Made by a program: the position numbers and the translations under genes. A model generated the notes under the pieces. It was given only the letters and a program-made list of their open reading frames with translations, did no database searches and was not told the DNA's origin. Shown one piece after another: positions 44,218 to 53,708 of a stretch of 64,000 nucleotides of DNA. This stretch comes from an uncultured Flavobacteriaceae bacterium. Lineage in GTDB: Bacteria > Bacteroidota > Bacteroidia > Flavobacteriales > Flavobacteriaceae. The stretch covers positions 62,001 to 126,000 of the forward strand of contig CALJFB010000010.1 of assembly GCA_938073895.1 (NCBI GenBank), given 5' to 3'. Within the stretch, counting starts at the first letter, position 1. Every line of letters begins with the position of its first letter.

Positions 44218-44259
44218 GTTATTTTTTGTGAAATTTAGGTTTTTATTTCTAATTCTATC

Positions 44260-45072
44260 TTAATTAGTATTCAAACTCCAAATAAGTGCTTTCTCTTTAG
44301 TAGCTCTAAAAATGGTGTTATGTTGCTCTTTGGGTTCTGGAGAATAATTCCAAATTAAGTTTTTTGGTGTATTTTTTTTCAATGTTTCAGAAAGATTAGT
44401 AGTGTGTTTATAAATATCTTTAGCATCTGATCCTGCAAACCATAATTTTGTTTTTTGTTTTGGTAGGTTAGCTAAATATCGACTAGCATTTTGTTCTAAA
44501 TAATTATTATTCCACCATAAAGATGGATCCATAGCAATATAAAAATTAAATGCAGTTGGTTCTAAAAACAAGGTTTCCATAACAAATAAACCAGAAAGCG
44601 ATTCGCCTATAATACCTTTGTAGTTTGTAGTTCTGTAAGTTGTATTAATTTTAGGCATAAGTTCTTTAGTAATAAAAGCTCTAAAGTTTTTTGCGCCATC
44701 TGTAAGTGGGCAATATTCTGCATCTGTTTTTACCACAGAAACTCCAGATAAATCTTTTCGTCGGTCTGTATTTTCAATGCCAACCAATATAAAAGGCGGA
44801 ATACTTTTATTACCAACTAATTTGGATAGCGTATTTGCAATATGTGGAAAATCTTCTTTTATGCCACCATCTGGCATATATATAACAGGAAAATCTGTAG
44901 TGCCATTTTTATAAGTTGGTGGAAGCCAAACGTTAATAACACGAGTTTCATTTACAAAGGTAGAGTTAAGTGTAAAATTATCGTGTTCTGGTATTGGGTC
45001 TAATTGTTGTGGCTTATTAACACAACTAATAGTAATAATAGCAAGAGATAGAAATAGATATAATTTGTTCAT
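44260..45072 (-). CDS. Esterase-like alpha/beta hydrolase lipoprotein
   Basis: A 270-residue protein with a lipoprotein signal (ITISCVNKP). It belongs to the putative esterase (esterase D / Fes-like) group: VWLPPTYKNGTTDFPVIYMPDGG is the first catalytic-strand region, the nucleophile elbow is GIIGESLSGLFVMETL near 155-165 (GxSxSG), a candidate acid lies in FAGSDAKDIYKHT, and a candidate histidine in EQHNTIF. Exported esterases of this type can cleave siderophore or cell-wall esters, but the substrate is unknown. It is a single-gene unit. Confidence 0.87.
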   Translation of the reverse strand: MNKLYLFLSLAIITISCVNKPQQLDPIPEHDNFTLNSTFVNETRVINVWLPPTYKNGTTDFPVIYMPDGGIKEDFPHIANTLSKLVGNKSIPPFILVGIENTDRRKDLSGVSVVKTDAEYCPLTDGAKNFRAFITKELMPKINTTYRTTNYKGIIGESLSGLFVMETLFLEPTAFNFYIAMDPSLWWNNNYLEQNASRYLANLPKQKTKLWFAGSDAKDIYKHTTNLSETLKKNTPKNLIWNYSPEPKEQHNTIFRATKEKALIWSLNTN

Positions 45073-45303
45073 TATTTTTGTTTTATTAAAGATGAAATTA
45101 AAATTAATATGTTGATTTAAATTTAGATGAAATCAAGTTAATATTCAAAAAAGGTTAATTAAATTATAATTTATTTATTTTAAAGTCAGTTATTAGGTTT
45201 TCAATAAACTTAACTATAAAGTATAACTAAAATTATACATAAAAGTGTTAGATAATGTTAGTTTTTTGTAACTTAGTACTTATATTATTTAAATAAGTAA
45301 ATT

Positions 45304-45903
45304 ATGGCATTCTATACTAAAGTAAAATGGGTTTTAGGTATATTAATGGTTTTTGTGTTAATTGTTACCACAAATTTAATCGATAGAACTAATTTTATTA
45401 GAGTAAAAGAATCTGTAGAAACCATATATAAAGATCGATTGGTTGCTAAAGGTTTAATTTTTGATATTTCAACATCTATTCAAGAAAAAGAGATTGCTGT
45501 AGCATTATTAGATTCTTCTTTTTTTAGGGTTTCTAATTCTAAGTTAAATACAGATATTAATACTTTTATTTCTAAATTTGAAAGTACAAAACTAACCTTA
45601 AAAGAAGAAAAAATATTTCAAGAGTTAAAAGATAATCTTATTGTTTTAGAAGCTGCCGAAAAAGATTTTATAAACTCTAAATTTGTTAATTCTAAAGCGA
45701 CTTTTCTAAAAATATCTAAAGTAAAGCAGAATCTTAAAGATTTATCTGAAATACAAATTGCCGAAGGCAGCAGACAAATGTCTATTAGTAAAAAAGCAAT
45801 AGATACTGTAGAGTTATTTACACAAATAGAAATATATTTATTAGTGTTTTTAGCTATAGTTATACAAATTATAGTAATGTATAATCCTAAGGATAAAGAC
45901 TAA
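45304..45903 (+). CDS. Orphan four-helix-bundle (MCP-type sensor-like) membrane protein
   Basis: A 199-residue protein with one N-terminal membrane helix (residues 8-25), about 150 residues of heptad-like helices (VKESVETIYKDRLVAKGLIFDISTSIQEKEI... TLKEEKIFQELKDN), and a second helix at 177-193 followed by only NPKDKD. This is the periplasmic four-helix sensor arrangement of chemoreceptors (MCP 4HB), but there is no HAMP, kinase or signalling domain after the second helix. No partner lies next to it. The absent output domain means the function cannot be inferred. Confidence 0.75.
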   Translation: MAFYTKVKWVLGILMVFVLIVTTNLIDRTNFIRVKESVETIYKDRLVAKGLIFDISTSIQEKEIAVALLDSSFFRVSNSKLNTDINTFISKFESTKLTLKEEKIFQELKDNLIVLEAAEKDFINSKFVNSKATFLKISKVKQNLKDLSEIQIAEGSRQMSISKKAIDTVELFTQIEIYLLVFLAIVIQIIVMYNPKDKD

Positions 45904-45930
45904 AGATTAATCTTAGTTTATACGTGTATT

Positions 45931-45966
45931 AAAAAAGGATTTACAATTATTGTAAATCCTTTTTTA
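45931..45966 (+). terminator. Intrinsic terminator after the four-helix protein
   Basis: AAAAAGGATTTACA / TGTAAATCCTTTTT stem with a short loop and T run, 28 nt after the stop. Confidence 0.85.
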
Positions 45967-46144
45967 GTTAATAATAGCATTTGTTTTATTTAGATTTAAA
46001 CTTAAAGATAGTTAAGTTAAACTTTAGGCACACAAATTAAATAGTATAACGTTTTACAAATTAGAACTAATTTGTTCTAATGTTTTAGTTAAGAGCTTAA
46101 ACTTATTTAGATAAAAAAAAGAAAAAATTAACTTGTATTTTAAC

Positions 46145-46179
46145 AAAAAAGCACTTCAATATAAATTGAAGTGCTTTTA
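46145..46179 (-). terminator. Terminator of the minus-strand gene 46202-46831
   Basis: AAAAGCACTTCAAT / ATTGAAGTGCTTTT, a 14-bp stem with a short loop, lies 23 nt downstream of the minus-strand stop. It is symmetrical enough to work both ways. Confidence 0.83.
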
Positions 46180-46201
46180 TTAAATTATAAGAATATAAAA
46201 A

Positions 46202-46831
46202 CTATTTTCCTCTGTTCTTATTTATTAAATCTTGCAATTCACGTCTTACTTTTTGCTCTCGCTCTAAGGCATTACGTCTATGCTCGTTAAATTCGTTTTC
46301 CACTTCAGTTAGCTGGTACTTTGCTTCCTTAGTTAGTACATTGCTATTTTTAAATTGATAGACAAAAAAGGCCAATAAGCCTATTAATATTATAATTACA
46401 AAAAACAAAATAGTGTTATAGCTAGTTTTAGATAAGCTCATACCAAATAATGAAATCTCATCTTTTTTAGAAGTAACAATATCAAGATCTGTTTGTGTAT
46501 TGTTTAATTTTACTTGTAAGGTTTTTATTTCTTGTTCCTGTTTAGAAATTGTAGTTAGCGAAGCACTATGCTTATCTGTAATTACTTTTAAAGTATCTAA
46601 AGTGTTAGACTTTAATTGATCTATCCATTGGGCTTTTACGACTTCGTAATTTTGTTTTTTATCATCTCTCCAATTAGAAGATTTTTTTGTAATATAATCA
46701 AACTGGTTAGAGATTGTACTTTTTGTTAAAGATAATTTTGGAGTAGTTACTGTAGAGTTTACTTGAGAAAAAATACTTGTAGTTGTGCAAAAGACAATAC
46801 ATATTAAACTTAATAAATGTTTAGATAACAT
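46202..46831 (-). CDS. Exported/membrane coiled-coil protein, unknown function
   Basis: A 209-residue protein with a signal peptide (ending SIFSQ), a helical region with heptads (ISKQEQEIKTLQVKLNNTQTDLDIV near 95-120), a membrane helix (ILFFVIIILIGLLAFFVYQF near 140-160) and a cytoplasmic basic coiled coil (KYQLTEVENEFNEHRRNALEREQKVRRELQDLINK). Homologues are commonly mislabelled tRNA (guanine-N1)-methyltransferase; there is no TrmD SPOUT knot here. It may be a structural or scaffolding protein. It stands alone, with its own terminator. Confidence 0.78.
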   Translation of the reverse strand: MLSKHLLSLICIVFCTTTSIFSQVNSTVTTPKLSLTKSTISNQFDYITKKSSNWRDDKKQNYEVVKAQWIDQLKSNTLDTLKVITDKHSASLTTISKQEQEIKTLQVKLNNTQTDLDIVTSKKDEISLFGMSLSKTSYNTILFFVIIILIGLLAFFVYQFKNSNVLTKEAKYQLTEVENEFNEHRRNALEREQKVRRELQDLINKNRGK

Positions 46832-46900
46832 AATAATTTTAGGTTTTTAATAAGTTGCAAAAGTACAAAGATATGTGCTTACAGATAAGATTATTATACA

Positions 46901-46931
46901 AAAAAAGCCTCAAATAATTTGAGGCTTTTTA
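46901..46931 (-). terminator. Terminator of GAPDH gene
   Basis: AAAAAGCCTCAAA - TAA - TTTGAGGCTTTTT, a 13-bp stem with a tight loop, 31 nt beyond the minus-strand stop at 46962. Confidence 0.85.
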
Positions 46932-46961
46932 ATGCTAAATGTATAGCGTTATAATTTTCTA

Positions 46962-48410
46962 CTAATAGTAAGTAAAACGTCTTACTTTGGCAATGTGTTT
47001 TGCTAAACGTATAACTTGATGGCTATAACCATATTCGTTATCATACCAAATATATAATAATACATTTTTACCATCTTTTCTTACTATGGTAGCTTTACTA
47101 TCGTAAATTGATGGTGCAGATGAACCAACAATATCGCTACTTACAAGTTCGTCGCTTAATTCGTATTTAATTTGCTCTACTAAATCGCCTTCTAAGGCAT
47201 ATTTTTTAATTGTAGCATTCATACTTTCTACAGAACATTCTTTGTCTAGTTCTAAGTTTAGAATAGCTAAAGAGCCATTAGGAACAGGAACACGTATTGC
47301 GTTACTTGTTAATTTCCCTTCAAAACTTGGTAAAGCTTTACTTACAGCTTTTCCTGCACCAGTTTCTGTAATAACCATGTTTAAAGCAGCAGCTCTTCCA
47401 CGACGGTATTTATTATGAAAATTGTCTACTAAATTTTGATCGTTAGTATAAGCATGAATAGTTTCTAAATGTCCAGTTTTAACACCAAACGTATCATCTA
47501 CGGCTTTTAAAATAGGTGTAATTGCATTTGTAGTACAAGATGCTGCAGAGAAAATATTAATCTTATCTGGATCGTTCTCTAAGTGGTTTACACCATGTAC
47601 AATATTTGGAATACCTTTTCCTGGAGCAGTTAATAGTACTTTGTCAGCGCCATTAGAAGACCTTAAACGTTCTAAAGCTTCTTTATCTCTAAATACACCA
47701 GTATTATCAATAATTAAAGCATCGTTAATTCCGTATTTTGTGTAATCTATATCTTCTGGTTGATTTGCAGAAATAATTTTAACCGTTGTACCATTAATAA
47801 TTAAAGATTCGTTTTCTAAATCTGTAGTTACAGTTCCAGAAAAATCTCCGTGCACAGAATCGTTCATTAATAATGCAGCACGTTTTTGTAATACCACAGC
47901 ATCAATTTTTCCACGTGTTACAATTGCACGTAAACGTAATTGGCTACCTTTTCCTGTTTTTGTCATTAGTTCTCTAGCAACTAAACGACCAATTCTACCA
48001 AATCCGTAAAGCACTACATCTTTAGGTTTAATAGCTTTTAATTTTTTTGCACCATTTAACTTATCTGCAACAAAAGCCATAGCATTGCTATACTTGTTAT
48101 CAGATAAATGGTATTCATAGGTTAATTTACCTATATCCAGTTTTGCTGGAGGCACATCTAACGTTTGAATAGCTTCTGCTATTTCTACAGAGTCAAATAC
48201 CGAAATTGGTTTTTGTACAAATTCTCCGGCATATTCATGTAGATTTAGGATATCGCTAACCGTACGATCTATTAATTGGTTTCTAAATAGGACCAATTCT
48301 ATAGATTTATCGTACCATAAATCGCTAACGATTTTGATAAATTCTACAGTAGCACGACGTCTGTCTGCTTGAAATGCTAATTCACTTTCGTAAGTTTCGT
48401 TAGTTGCCAT
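46962..48410 (-). CDS. gap: Glyceraldehyde-3-phosphate dehydrogenase, long form
   Basis: A 482-residue GAPDH. The NAD-binding Rossmann motif is VVLYGFGRIGRLVARELM near residue 130-147; the catalytic cysteine is in SAASCTTNAITP near 292, followed by TGHLETIHAYTNDQNLVDNFHNKYRRGRAAALNM. About 125 extra residues precede the normal start (about 335 residues are usual); they are largely helical (SELAFQADRRRATVEFIKIVSDLWYDKSIELV). This long form occurs in several bacteria. The ELDKECS region and the active-site residues look intact, so it should be active. A promoter element sits at 48449-48456. Confidence 0.96.
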   Translation of the reverse strand: MATNETYESELAFQADRRRATVEFIKIVSDLWYDKSIELVLFRNQLIDRTVSDILNLHEYAGEFVQKPISVFDSVEIAEAIQTLDVPPAKLDIGKLTYEYHLSDNKYSNAMAFVADKLNGAKKLKAIKPKDVVLYGFGRIGRLVARELMTKTGKGSQLRLRAIVTRGKIDAVVLQKRAALLMNDSVHGDFSGTVTTDLENESLIINGTTVKIISANQPEDIDYTKYGINDALIIDNTGVFRDKEALERLRSSNGADKVLLTAPGKGIPNIVHGVNHLENDPDKINIFSAASCTTNAITPILKAVDDTFGVKTGHLETIHAYTNDQNLVDNFHNKYRRGRAAALNMVITETGAGKAVSKALPSFEGKLTSNAIRVPVPNGSLAILNLELDKECSVESMNATIKKYALEGDLVEQIKYELSDELVSSDIVGSSAPSIYDSKATIVRKDGKNVLLYIWYDNEYGYSHQVIRLAKHIAKVRRFTYY

Positions 48411-48448
48411 TCTTTTTGATTTAGTTTTGTTGATGTGTTAAACTGTTG

Positions 48449-48456
48449 CAAAAGTA
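48449..48456 (-). promoter_or_regulatory. Probable -7 element of the GAPDH gene
   Basis: On the minus strand, TACTTTTG matches TAnnTTTG and ends 39 nt before the ATG. The -33 region has only a T run. Confidence 0.5.
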
Positions 48457-48701
48457 TATATTTCAAACGTTTTCGTAAAATATTTAACGTTCTTTTATTA
48501 CCTATTTTTTTTGTAATATCTAAGACTTTAAAATATCTCTTATTTAGGATTAAACATTGGCATATTAATTGAAAATTAATATAATAAATATCAACCTTTT
48601 AATCTGTTTTTAACTGATTATCAGCTTGTTTTGCTAATTTTTAAAATTTAAAAGATAAAGTGTTAATGCGTTTTAATGACACTTTGGCTTAATATAAACT
48701 T

Positions 48702-51170
48702 ATGAAAAAAAGAGATTTTTTTACAATAGACAGTTTGTCATCTCAAGATATAGACGAAAATTCAGAATTAATTCCATTAATGACTCCTGAAGATGAAGAA
48801 GAAATTAATAATGAAGCCTTACCAGAATCTTTACCAATACTTTCTTTAAGAAATACGGTATTATTTCCAGGCGTTGTAATTCCAATTACTGCTGGACGCG
48901 ATAAATCTATAAAATTAATTAACGATGCTAATAAAGGTAGCAAAGTTATTGGTGTTGTGGCACAAAAAGATGAAGCAGTAGAAGATCCATCTGCCGAAGA
49001 ACTTCATCAAACCGGAACTGTAGCACGTATTCTAAAGGTTTTAAAAATGCCCGATGGTAATACAACAGTAATTATTCAAGGTAAAAAGCGTTTTGCAATA
49101 GATCAAGTTACACAAGAGGAACCATATATTATGGCAACTGTAAAAGAGGTCGAAGATGTAAAGCCTAAAAGAGATAAAGAGTTTAAGGCTATCTTAGAAT
49201 CTGTAAAAGAAGTAGCGCTTCAAATTATAGACGAAAGTCCAAACATTCCAAGCGAAGCCTCATTTGCAATTAAAAATATTGAAAGCGATTCATTTCTAAT
49301 CAATTTTGTATCGTCTAATATGAATTTAGGCGTAAAAGAAAAACAAGATTTATTAGAGATAGGAAATCTTAAAGATCGTGCTCTAGAAACGCTAAAGTTT
49401 ATGAATATCGAAGTTCAAAAACTTGCACTTAAAAACGACATTCAGTCTAAAGTGCAAAACGATATGAATAAGCAACAACGCGATTATTTCTTACATCAGC
49501 AAATGAAAACCATACAAGAAGAACTTGGTGGCGTAAGTAATGAGCAAGAGTTGGAAGACATGAAAATTCGTGCTAAATCTAAAAAATGGGACAAAAAAGT
49601 AGGCGAGCACTTTGCAAAAGAAATTGCCAAATTACAGCGCATGAATCCGCAAGTTGCAGACTATTCTATACAACGTAATTATTTAGATTTATTTTTAGAT
49701 TTACCATGGAACGAATTTAGTAAAGATAAATTCGATTTAAAAAGAGCCAAGAAAGTATTAGATCGCGATCATTATGGTCTAGATGATGTAAAAAAACGAA
49801 TTATAGAATACTTAGCAGTTCTAAAATTACGTAACGATATGAAATCCCCAATTTTATGTCTTTATGGCCCACCAGGCGTTGGTAAAACATCTTTAGGAAA
49901 ATCTATTGCCGAAGCTTTAGGTAGAGAATATGTGCGTATTTCTTTAGGAGGATTACGCGACGAAGCCGAAATTAGAGGTCATAGAAAAACTTATATTGGT
50001 GCTATGCCAGGTCGTATTATTCAAAGTTTAAAAAAGGCAGGAACATCTAATCCAGTATTTGTTTTAGACGAAATAGATAAATTAACAAACTCTAATCAAG
50101 GCGATCCATCTTCGGCTATGTTAGAAGTTTTAGATCCAGAACAAAATAGCGAATTTCACGATAATTTCTTAGAAATGGGTTATGATCTTTCTAAAGTTAT
50201 GTTTATTGCAACTTCTAATAGTTTAGGAAATATTCAGCCTGCATTAAGAGATAGAATGGAAATTATAAATGTTACCGGTTATACCATTGAAGAAAAAGTA
50301 GAAATAGGAAAACAACATTTATTACCAAAGCAAATAAAAGAACACGGATTAACAGATAAAGACCTTAAAATAGCAAAACCTCAAATAGAGAAAATTGTTG
50401 AAGGTTACACTAGAGAATCTGGAGTACGTGGTTTAGATAAACAAATAGCAAAAATGGTGCGTAATGCAGCAAAAAATATTGCTATGGAAGAAGAATACAA
50501 CCATAAAGTTACTAATAATGATGTTGTTGAAGTACTTGGTAGTCCAAGATTAGAACGCGATAAATACGAAAATAACGAAGTTGCTGGTGTTGTTACAGGT
50601 TTAGCTTGGACAAGTGTTGGTGGAGATATTTTATTTATAGAGTCTATTTTATCTAAAGGCAAAGGCACAATGACTATTACCGGTAATTTAGGTAAAGTTA
50701 TGAAAGAGTCTGCAACCATTGCAATGGAGTTTATAAAAGCTAATGCAGACGATTTTGGAATTAATCCAATCCTATTTAACAACTATAACGTACATATTCA
50801 TGTTCCAGAAGGTGCAACACCAAAAGATGGACCAAGCGCAGGAGTTACTATGTTAACGTCTTTAGTCTCATTATTTACTCAAAAAAGAGTAAAGAAAAGT
50901 TTAGCAATGACTGGAGAAATTACATTACGTGGAAAAGTATTACCTGTTGGTGGAATAAAAGAGAAAATCTTAGCGGCTAAACGTGCAAGAATAAAAGAAA
51001 TTATTTTATGCGAAAGTAATAAAAGAGATATAGACGAAATTAAAGCAGATTACTTAAAAGGCTTAACGTTTCATTATGTGTCTGATATGAAAGATGTTAT
51101 AAAACACGCCATGACTACCACTAATGTTAAAAATTATAAAAAGTTAGAAACTTTAGTTGTTAAAAAATAA
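48702..51170 (+). CDS. lon: ATP-dependent Lon protease
   Basis: An 822-residue LonA. The N-terminal LAN domain (about 40-240, [19 protein letters not shown]) is followed by a coiled linker, the AAA+ module with Walker [17 protein letters not shown] near 390 and Walker [12 protein letters not shown] near 455, and the protease domain with the catalytic serine in [11 protein letters not shown] near 708 and lysine in [13 protein letters not shown] near 750. Length is normal. It degrades misfolded and regulatory proteins in the cytoplasm. I see no heat-shock operator; the 291-nt upstream gap holds no other feature than the GAPDH promoter region. Confidence 0.98.
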   Translation: MKKRDFFTIDSLSSQDIDENSELIPLMTPEDEEEINNEALPESLPILSLRNTVLFPGVVIPITAGRDKSIKLINDANKGSKVIGVVAQKDEAVEDPSAEELHQTGTVARILKVLKMPDGNTTVIIQGKKRFAIDQVTQEEPYIMATVKEVEDVKPKRDKEFKAILESVKEVALQIIDESPNIPSEASFAIKNIESDSFLINFVSSNMNLGVKEKQDLLEIGNLKDRALETLKFMNIEVQKLALKNDIQSKVQNDMNKQQRDYFLHQQMKTIQEELGGVSNEQELEDMKIRAKSKKWDKKVGEHFAKEIAKLQRMNPQVADYSIQRNYLDLFLDLPWNEFSKDKFDLKRAKKVLDRDHYGLDDVKKRIIEYLAVLKLRNDMKSPILCLYGPPGVGKTSLGKSIAEALGREYVRISLGGLRDEAEIRGHRKTYIGAMPGRIIQSLKKAGTSNPVFVLDEIDKLTNSNQGDPSSAMLEVLDPEQNSEFHDNFLEMGYDLSKVMFIATSNSLGNIQPALRDRMEIINVTGYTIEEKVEIGKQHLLPKQIKEHGLTDKDLKIAKPQIEKIVEGYTRESGVRGLDKQIAKMVRNAAKNIAMEEEYNHKVTNNDVVEVLGSPRLERDKYENNEVAGVVTGLAWTSVGGDILFIESILSKGKGTMTITGNLGKVMKESATIAMEFIKANADDFGINPILFNNYNVHIHVPEGATPKDGPSAGVTMLTSLVSLFTQKRVKKSLAMTGEITLRGKVLPVGGIKEKILAAKRARIKEIILCESNKRDIDEIKADYLKGLTFHYVSDMKDVIKHAMTTTNVKNYKKLETLVVKK

Positions 51171-51204
51171 AATTAACTTTAAAGCGTTCTACATTAGATT
51201 TAGT

Positions 51205-51212
51205 TATTTTTG
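51205..51212 (+). promoter_or_regulatory. Candidate -7 element directly upstream of porQ
   Basis: TATTTTTG matches TAnnTTTG and ends 8 nt before the porQ ATG at 51220. If used, the mRNA would be nearly leaderless. Confidence 0.4.
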
Positions 51213-51219
51213 CGAATCA

Positions 51220-52239
51220 ATGGTTAAAACAAAACTGATTATTATTTGTTTGTTAATTAGCTCCATAGCATTTTCCCAGCTTGGTGGTAATTCTACTTAC
51301 CAGTTTTTGAATTTAGTGTCATCACCTAGACAAGCTGCTCTAGGTGGTAAGGTGCTAACTAACGTAGATCACGACGTTACACAAGCTTTATATAACCCAT
51401 CTACAATTAATTATAAAATGGATAACCAATTAGCGGTTAATTACACTAATTATTTTGGAGATATTACATATGGAACTGCGGCATACGCATATACTTGGGA
51501 TAGACGAACACAAACTATTCATGCAGGAATAACCTATGTAAATTATGGCTCTTTTGATGGTTACGATGAACAAGGTAATGCCACAGGAGAATTTACAGGT
51601 AGCGAAGCAGCATTATCTGTTGGTTATGCAAAGCAGCTAGGTTACTCGGATTTCTATGCAGGTGCAAATGTAAAATTAATTACGTCTACTTTAGAACAAT
51701 ATAATTCTATTGGAATAGCAACAGATTTGGGATTACTTTATATAGACGAACATCTAGATTTTCAAGCCACTTTGGTTATTAGAAACTTTGGAACACAAAT
51801 AACCACATACGCAGGTTTACAAGAAAAATTACCACTAGAAATTAATTTTGGAATGTCTCAAACCCTAGAGCATATCCCTTTACGTTGGCATATTACCTTA
51901 GAAAATTTACAGCAATGGCCAATAGCAGCATCAAACCCAGGACGTGTGCAAACAGATTTAGAAGGTAATATAACCGAAGAAAAAGTGGGTTTTTTTAGTC
52001 AAGTAGTTAGACATGCTATAGTAGGAGTAGAGTTGTTTCCAGATAAAGGCTTCAATATACGTTTAGGTTATAATTTTAGAAAAGCTGAAGAACTTAGAAT
52101 AGAAGAACAACGTAATTTTTCAGGAATATCTGCTGGTTTTGGGATAAAATTAAATAAATTACGCTTTAGTTATACACATGCTAGATATTCGGCAGCATCA
52201 AATATTAATTTCTTCGGACTACAAATAGATTTAAAATAG
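51220..52239 (+). CDS. porQ: Type IX secretion system protein PorQ
   Basis: I use the ATG at 51220 (MVKTKLIIICLLISSIAFSQ), which yields a clean signal peptide; the track start 51157 adds 21 residues that overlap lon and lack signal character. The 339-residue protein is an outer-membrane FadL-like barrel of the PorV/PorQ family: STYQFLNLVSSPRQAALGGKVLTN is the conserved N-terminal motif, and YNPSTINYKMDNQLAVNYTNYF follows. PorQ takes part in the T9SS attachment complex, with PorU, PorV and PorZ. It overlaps cmk by one base. Confidence 0.92.
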   Translation: MVKTKLIIICLLISSIAFSQLGGNSTYQFLNLVSSPRQAALGGKVLTNVDHDVTQALYNPSTINYKMDNQLAVNYTNYFGDITYGTAAYAYTWDRRTQTIHAGITYVNYGSFDGYDEQGNATGEFTGSEAALSVGYAKQLGYSDFYAGANVKLITSTLEQYNSIGIATDLGLLYIDEHLDFQATLVIRNFGTQITTYAGLQEKLPLEINFGMSQTLEHIPLRWHITLENLQQWPIAASNPGRVQTDLEGNITEEKVGFFSQVVRHAIVGVELFPDKGFNIRLGYNFRKAEELRIEEQRNFSGISAGFGIKLNKLRFSYTHARYSAASNINFFGLQIDLK

Positions 52240-52928
52240 TGAAACAAATTACAATAGCCATAGACGGATTTTCTTCAACAGGAAAAAGCACCATTGCAAA
52301 GCAAATTGCTAAACATTTAGGTTATGTATATGTAGACTCTGGCGCTATGTATAGAGCTATTACTTATTTTGCAATGCAAAATAATTTTATAGCAAAAGAT
52401 TTTTTTAAAGCAGACATACTTGTTGCCAACTTGGAGCGAATAACCATTTCGTTTAAATTTAATCCAAACGTTGGTTTTGCCGAAGTTTATTTAAATGGAG
52501 AAAACATAGAACACGCTATTAGAACCCTAGAAGTTTCTGGGTTTGTAAGTAAAGTAGCAGCAATTCCAGAAGTTAGATATCTATTAGTAAAACAACAACA
52601 AAATCTTGGTAAGGATAAAGGTGTTGTAATGGATGGACGCGATATTGGAACTGTAGTTTTTCCGTATGCAGAACTTAAAATATTTATGACTGCTTCTGCA
52701 GATACAAGAGCGCAACGTAGATTTGATGAGCTTATAAAACGTGGCGATAAAGTACAGTATCAAGATGTATTAACAAACGTGCAAGAGCGCGATTATATAG
52801 ATTCTCACAGAGAAGATTCGCCTTTAGTAAAAGCAGACGATGCTATAGAAATAGATAATTCTCATTTAACTAGAGCAGAACAATTCGATAAAGTGTTACA
52901 ATTAGTAAATAGTACTTTAAAAGAGTAG
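52239..52928 (+). CDS. cmk: Cytidylate kinase
   Basis: A 229-residue CMP/dCMP kinase. The ATP P-loop is AIDGFSSTGKSTIAKQI at residues 7-23, the substrate lid region is VDSGAMYRAI, and VMDGRDIGTVVFPYAELKIFMTAS is the family motif near 130-150. The start is a GTG that shares its first base with the porQ stop (TAGTG), so translation is coupled. It is followed by a terminator at 52971. Confidence 0.95.
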   Translation: MKQITIAIDGFSSTGKSTIAKQIAKHLGYVYVDSGAMYRAITYFAMQNNFIAKDFFKADILVANLERITISFKFNPNVGFAEVYLNGENIEHAIRTLEVSGFVSKVAAIPEVRYLLVKQQQNLGKDKGVVMDGRDIGTVVFPYAELKIFMTASADTRAQRRFDELIKRGDKVQYQDVLTNVQERDYIDSHREDSPLVKADDAIEIDNSHLTRAEQFDKVLQLVNSTLKE

Positions 52929-52970
52929 AAGTAATAGCTAATGTTTTAAAAAATTAAACTAATAAAACTA

Positions 52971-53004
52971 AAAATCCCATTTGAAATTATCAAATGGGAT
53001 TTTA
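52971..53004 (+). terminator. Terminator after cmk
   Basis: AAAATCCCATTTGA / TCAAATGGGATTTT is a 14-bp stem with a 5-nt loop. It also faces the minus-strand LysM gene and may be bidirectional. Confidence 0.85.
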
Positions 53005-53042
53005 AAGTTTAAAAACTTAAGTTAATAAACTACAGTATATTC

Positions 53043-53423
53043 CTATAGATTAGGAATTACTAATTCTTGATCTGGATGAATTACATCTGGATTATTTAGT
53101 ACGTTTCCATTAGCAGCAAAAATTTCTTTGTACTTCATAGCGTTTCCAAAGTAATGTTTTGCAATACCACCTAAAGTTTCACCTTTAGCAACAGTATGAC
53201 GTGCGTAAATAGTTTCGTCTGCAACAGATATGTTAGCCATTACATCTGTAGCATTTTCTCCACCAGCTTCTTTAATTGCATCCCATAATAAGTTTTTCTC
53301 GTATGGTGTTCCTGCAGTTCCTTTAATTTTTAAAACGCCGTTTTCTTCGGTTACTGCTCCGTTTTGGATATTTAATTTTTCTCCTAAATCAAGAACGCTT
53401 TGGTATTTTGCTTTTACTGACAT
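53043..53423 (-). CDS. LysM domain protein (BON-LysM, YgaU-like)
   Basis: I choose the ATG at 53423 (MSVKAKYQSVLDLGEKLNIQNG), 12 codons inside the track ORF. The 126-residue protein has an N-terminal BON-like part (GVLKIKGTAGTPYEKNLLWDAIKEAGGENATDV) and a C-terminal LysM (HTVAKGETLGGIAKHYFGNAMKYKEIFAANGNVLNNPDVIHPDQELVIP). This order matches the YgaU/Kbp group, a cytoplasmic K+-binding protein in E. coli. It lacks a signal peptide. Potassium binding is known for E. coli Kbp but is not demonstrated here. Confidence 0.9.
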   Translation of the reverse strand: MSVKAKYQSVLDLGEKLNIQNGAVTEENGVLKIKGTAGTPYEKNLLWDAIKEAGGENATDVMANISVADETIYARHTVAKGETLGGIAKHYFGNAMKYKEIFAANGNVLNNPDVIHPDQELVIPNL

Positions 53424-53553
53424 TTGTTTTCGTGTATTATAGATTATTAATACCTTCAATATACAAATAAGATTCTAAAAAAATAATATTTCAGTTTTTA
53501 TTTATGTCATTAAAAATGAATATGTTAGAAATTATAATAAAGTGTTTTTAGGG

Positions 53554-53584
53554 TTGTTTTTTCTAAAAATAAATGCTATTTTTG
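53554..53584 (+). promoter_or_regulatory. Promoter of rpsA (TTG-N20-TATTTTTG)
   Basis: TTG at 53554-53556 and TATTTTTG at 53577-53584 are separated by 20 nt, a good Bacteroidota match. The mRNA leader before the rpsA ATG at 53709 would be about 120 nt, long enough for regulatory structure. Confidence 0.7.
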
Positions 53585-53708
53585 CACTCCTTTTAGCGGT
53601 ATTTGGTTAATTAAAAGGGAAAAAACAATTTATTCTAACACTTCTGACGTGTAAATCGCATAGAAAACCTAAGCACTCAGAATACAAATTAATAATCAGC
53701 AAACCATT

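Noticed and set aside
46202-46831. tRNA (guanine-N1)-methyltransferase label
   Set aside because: The protein is a signal peptide, coiled coil and one membrane helix, with no SPOUT methyltransferase motif.
50405-50782. Minus-strand 125-residue ORF inside lon
   Set aside because: Shadow of the Lon protease-domain coding sequence, without a plausible start context or family pattern.
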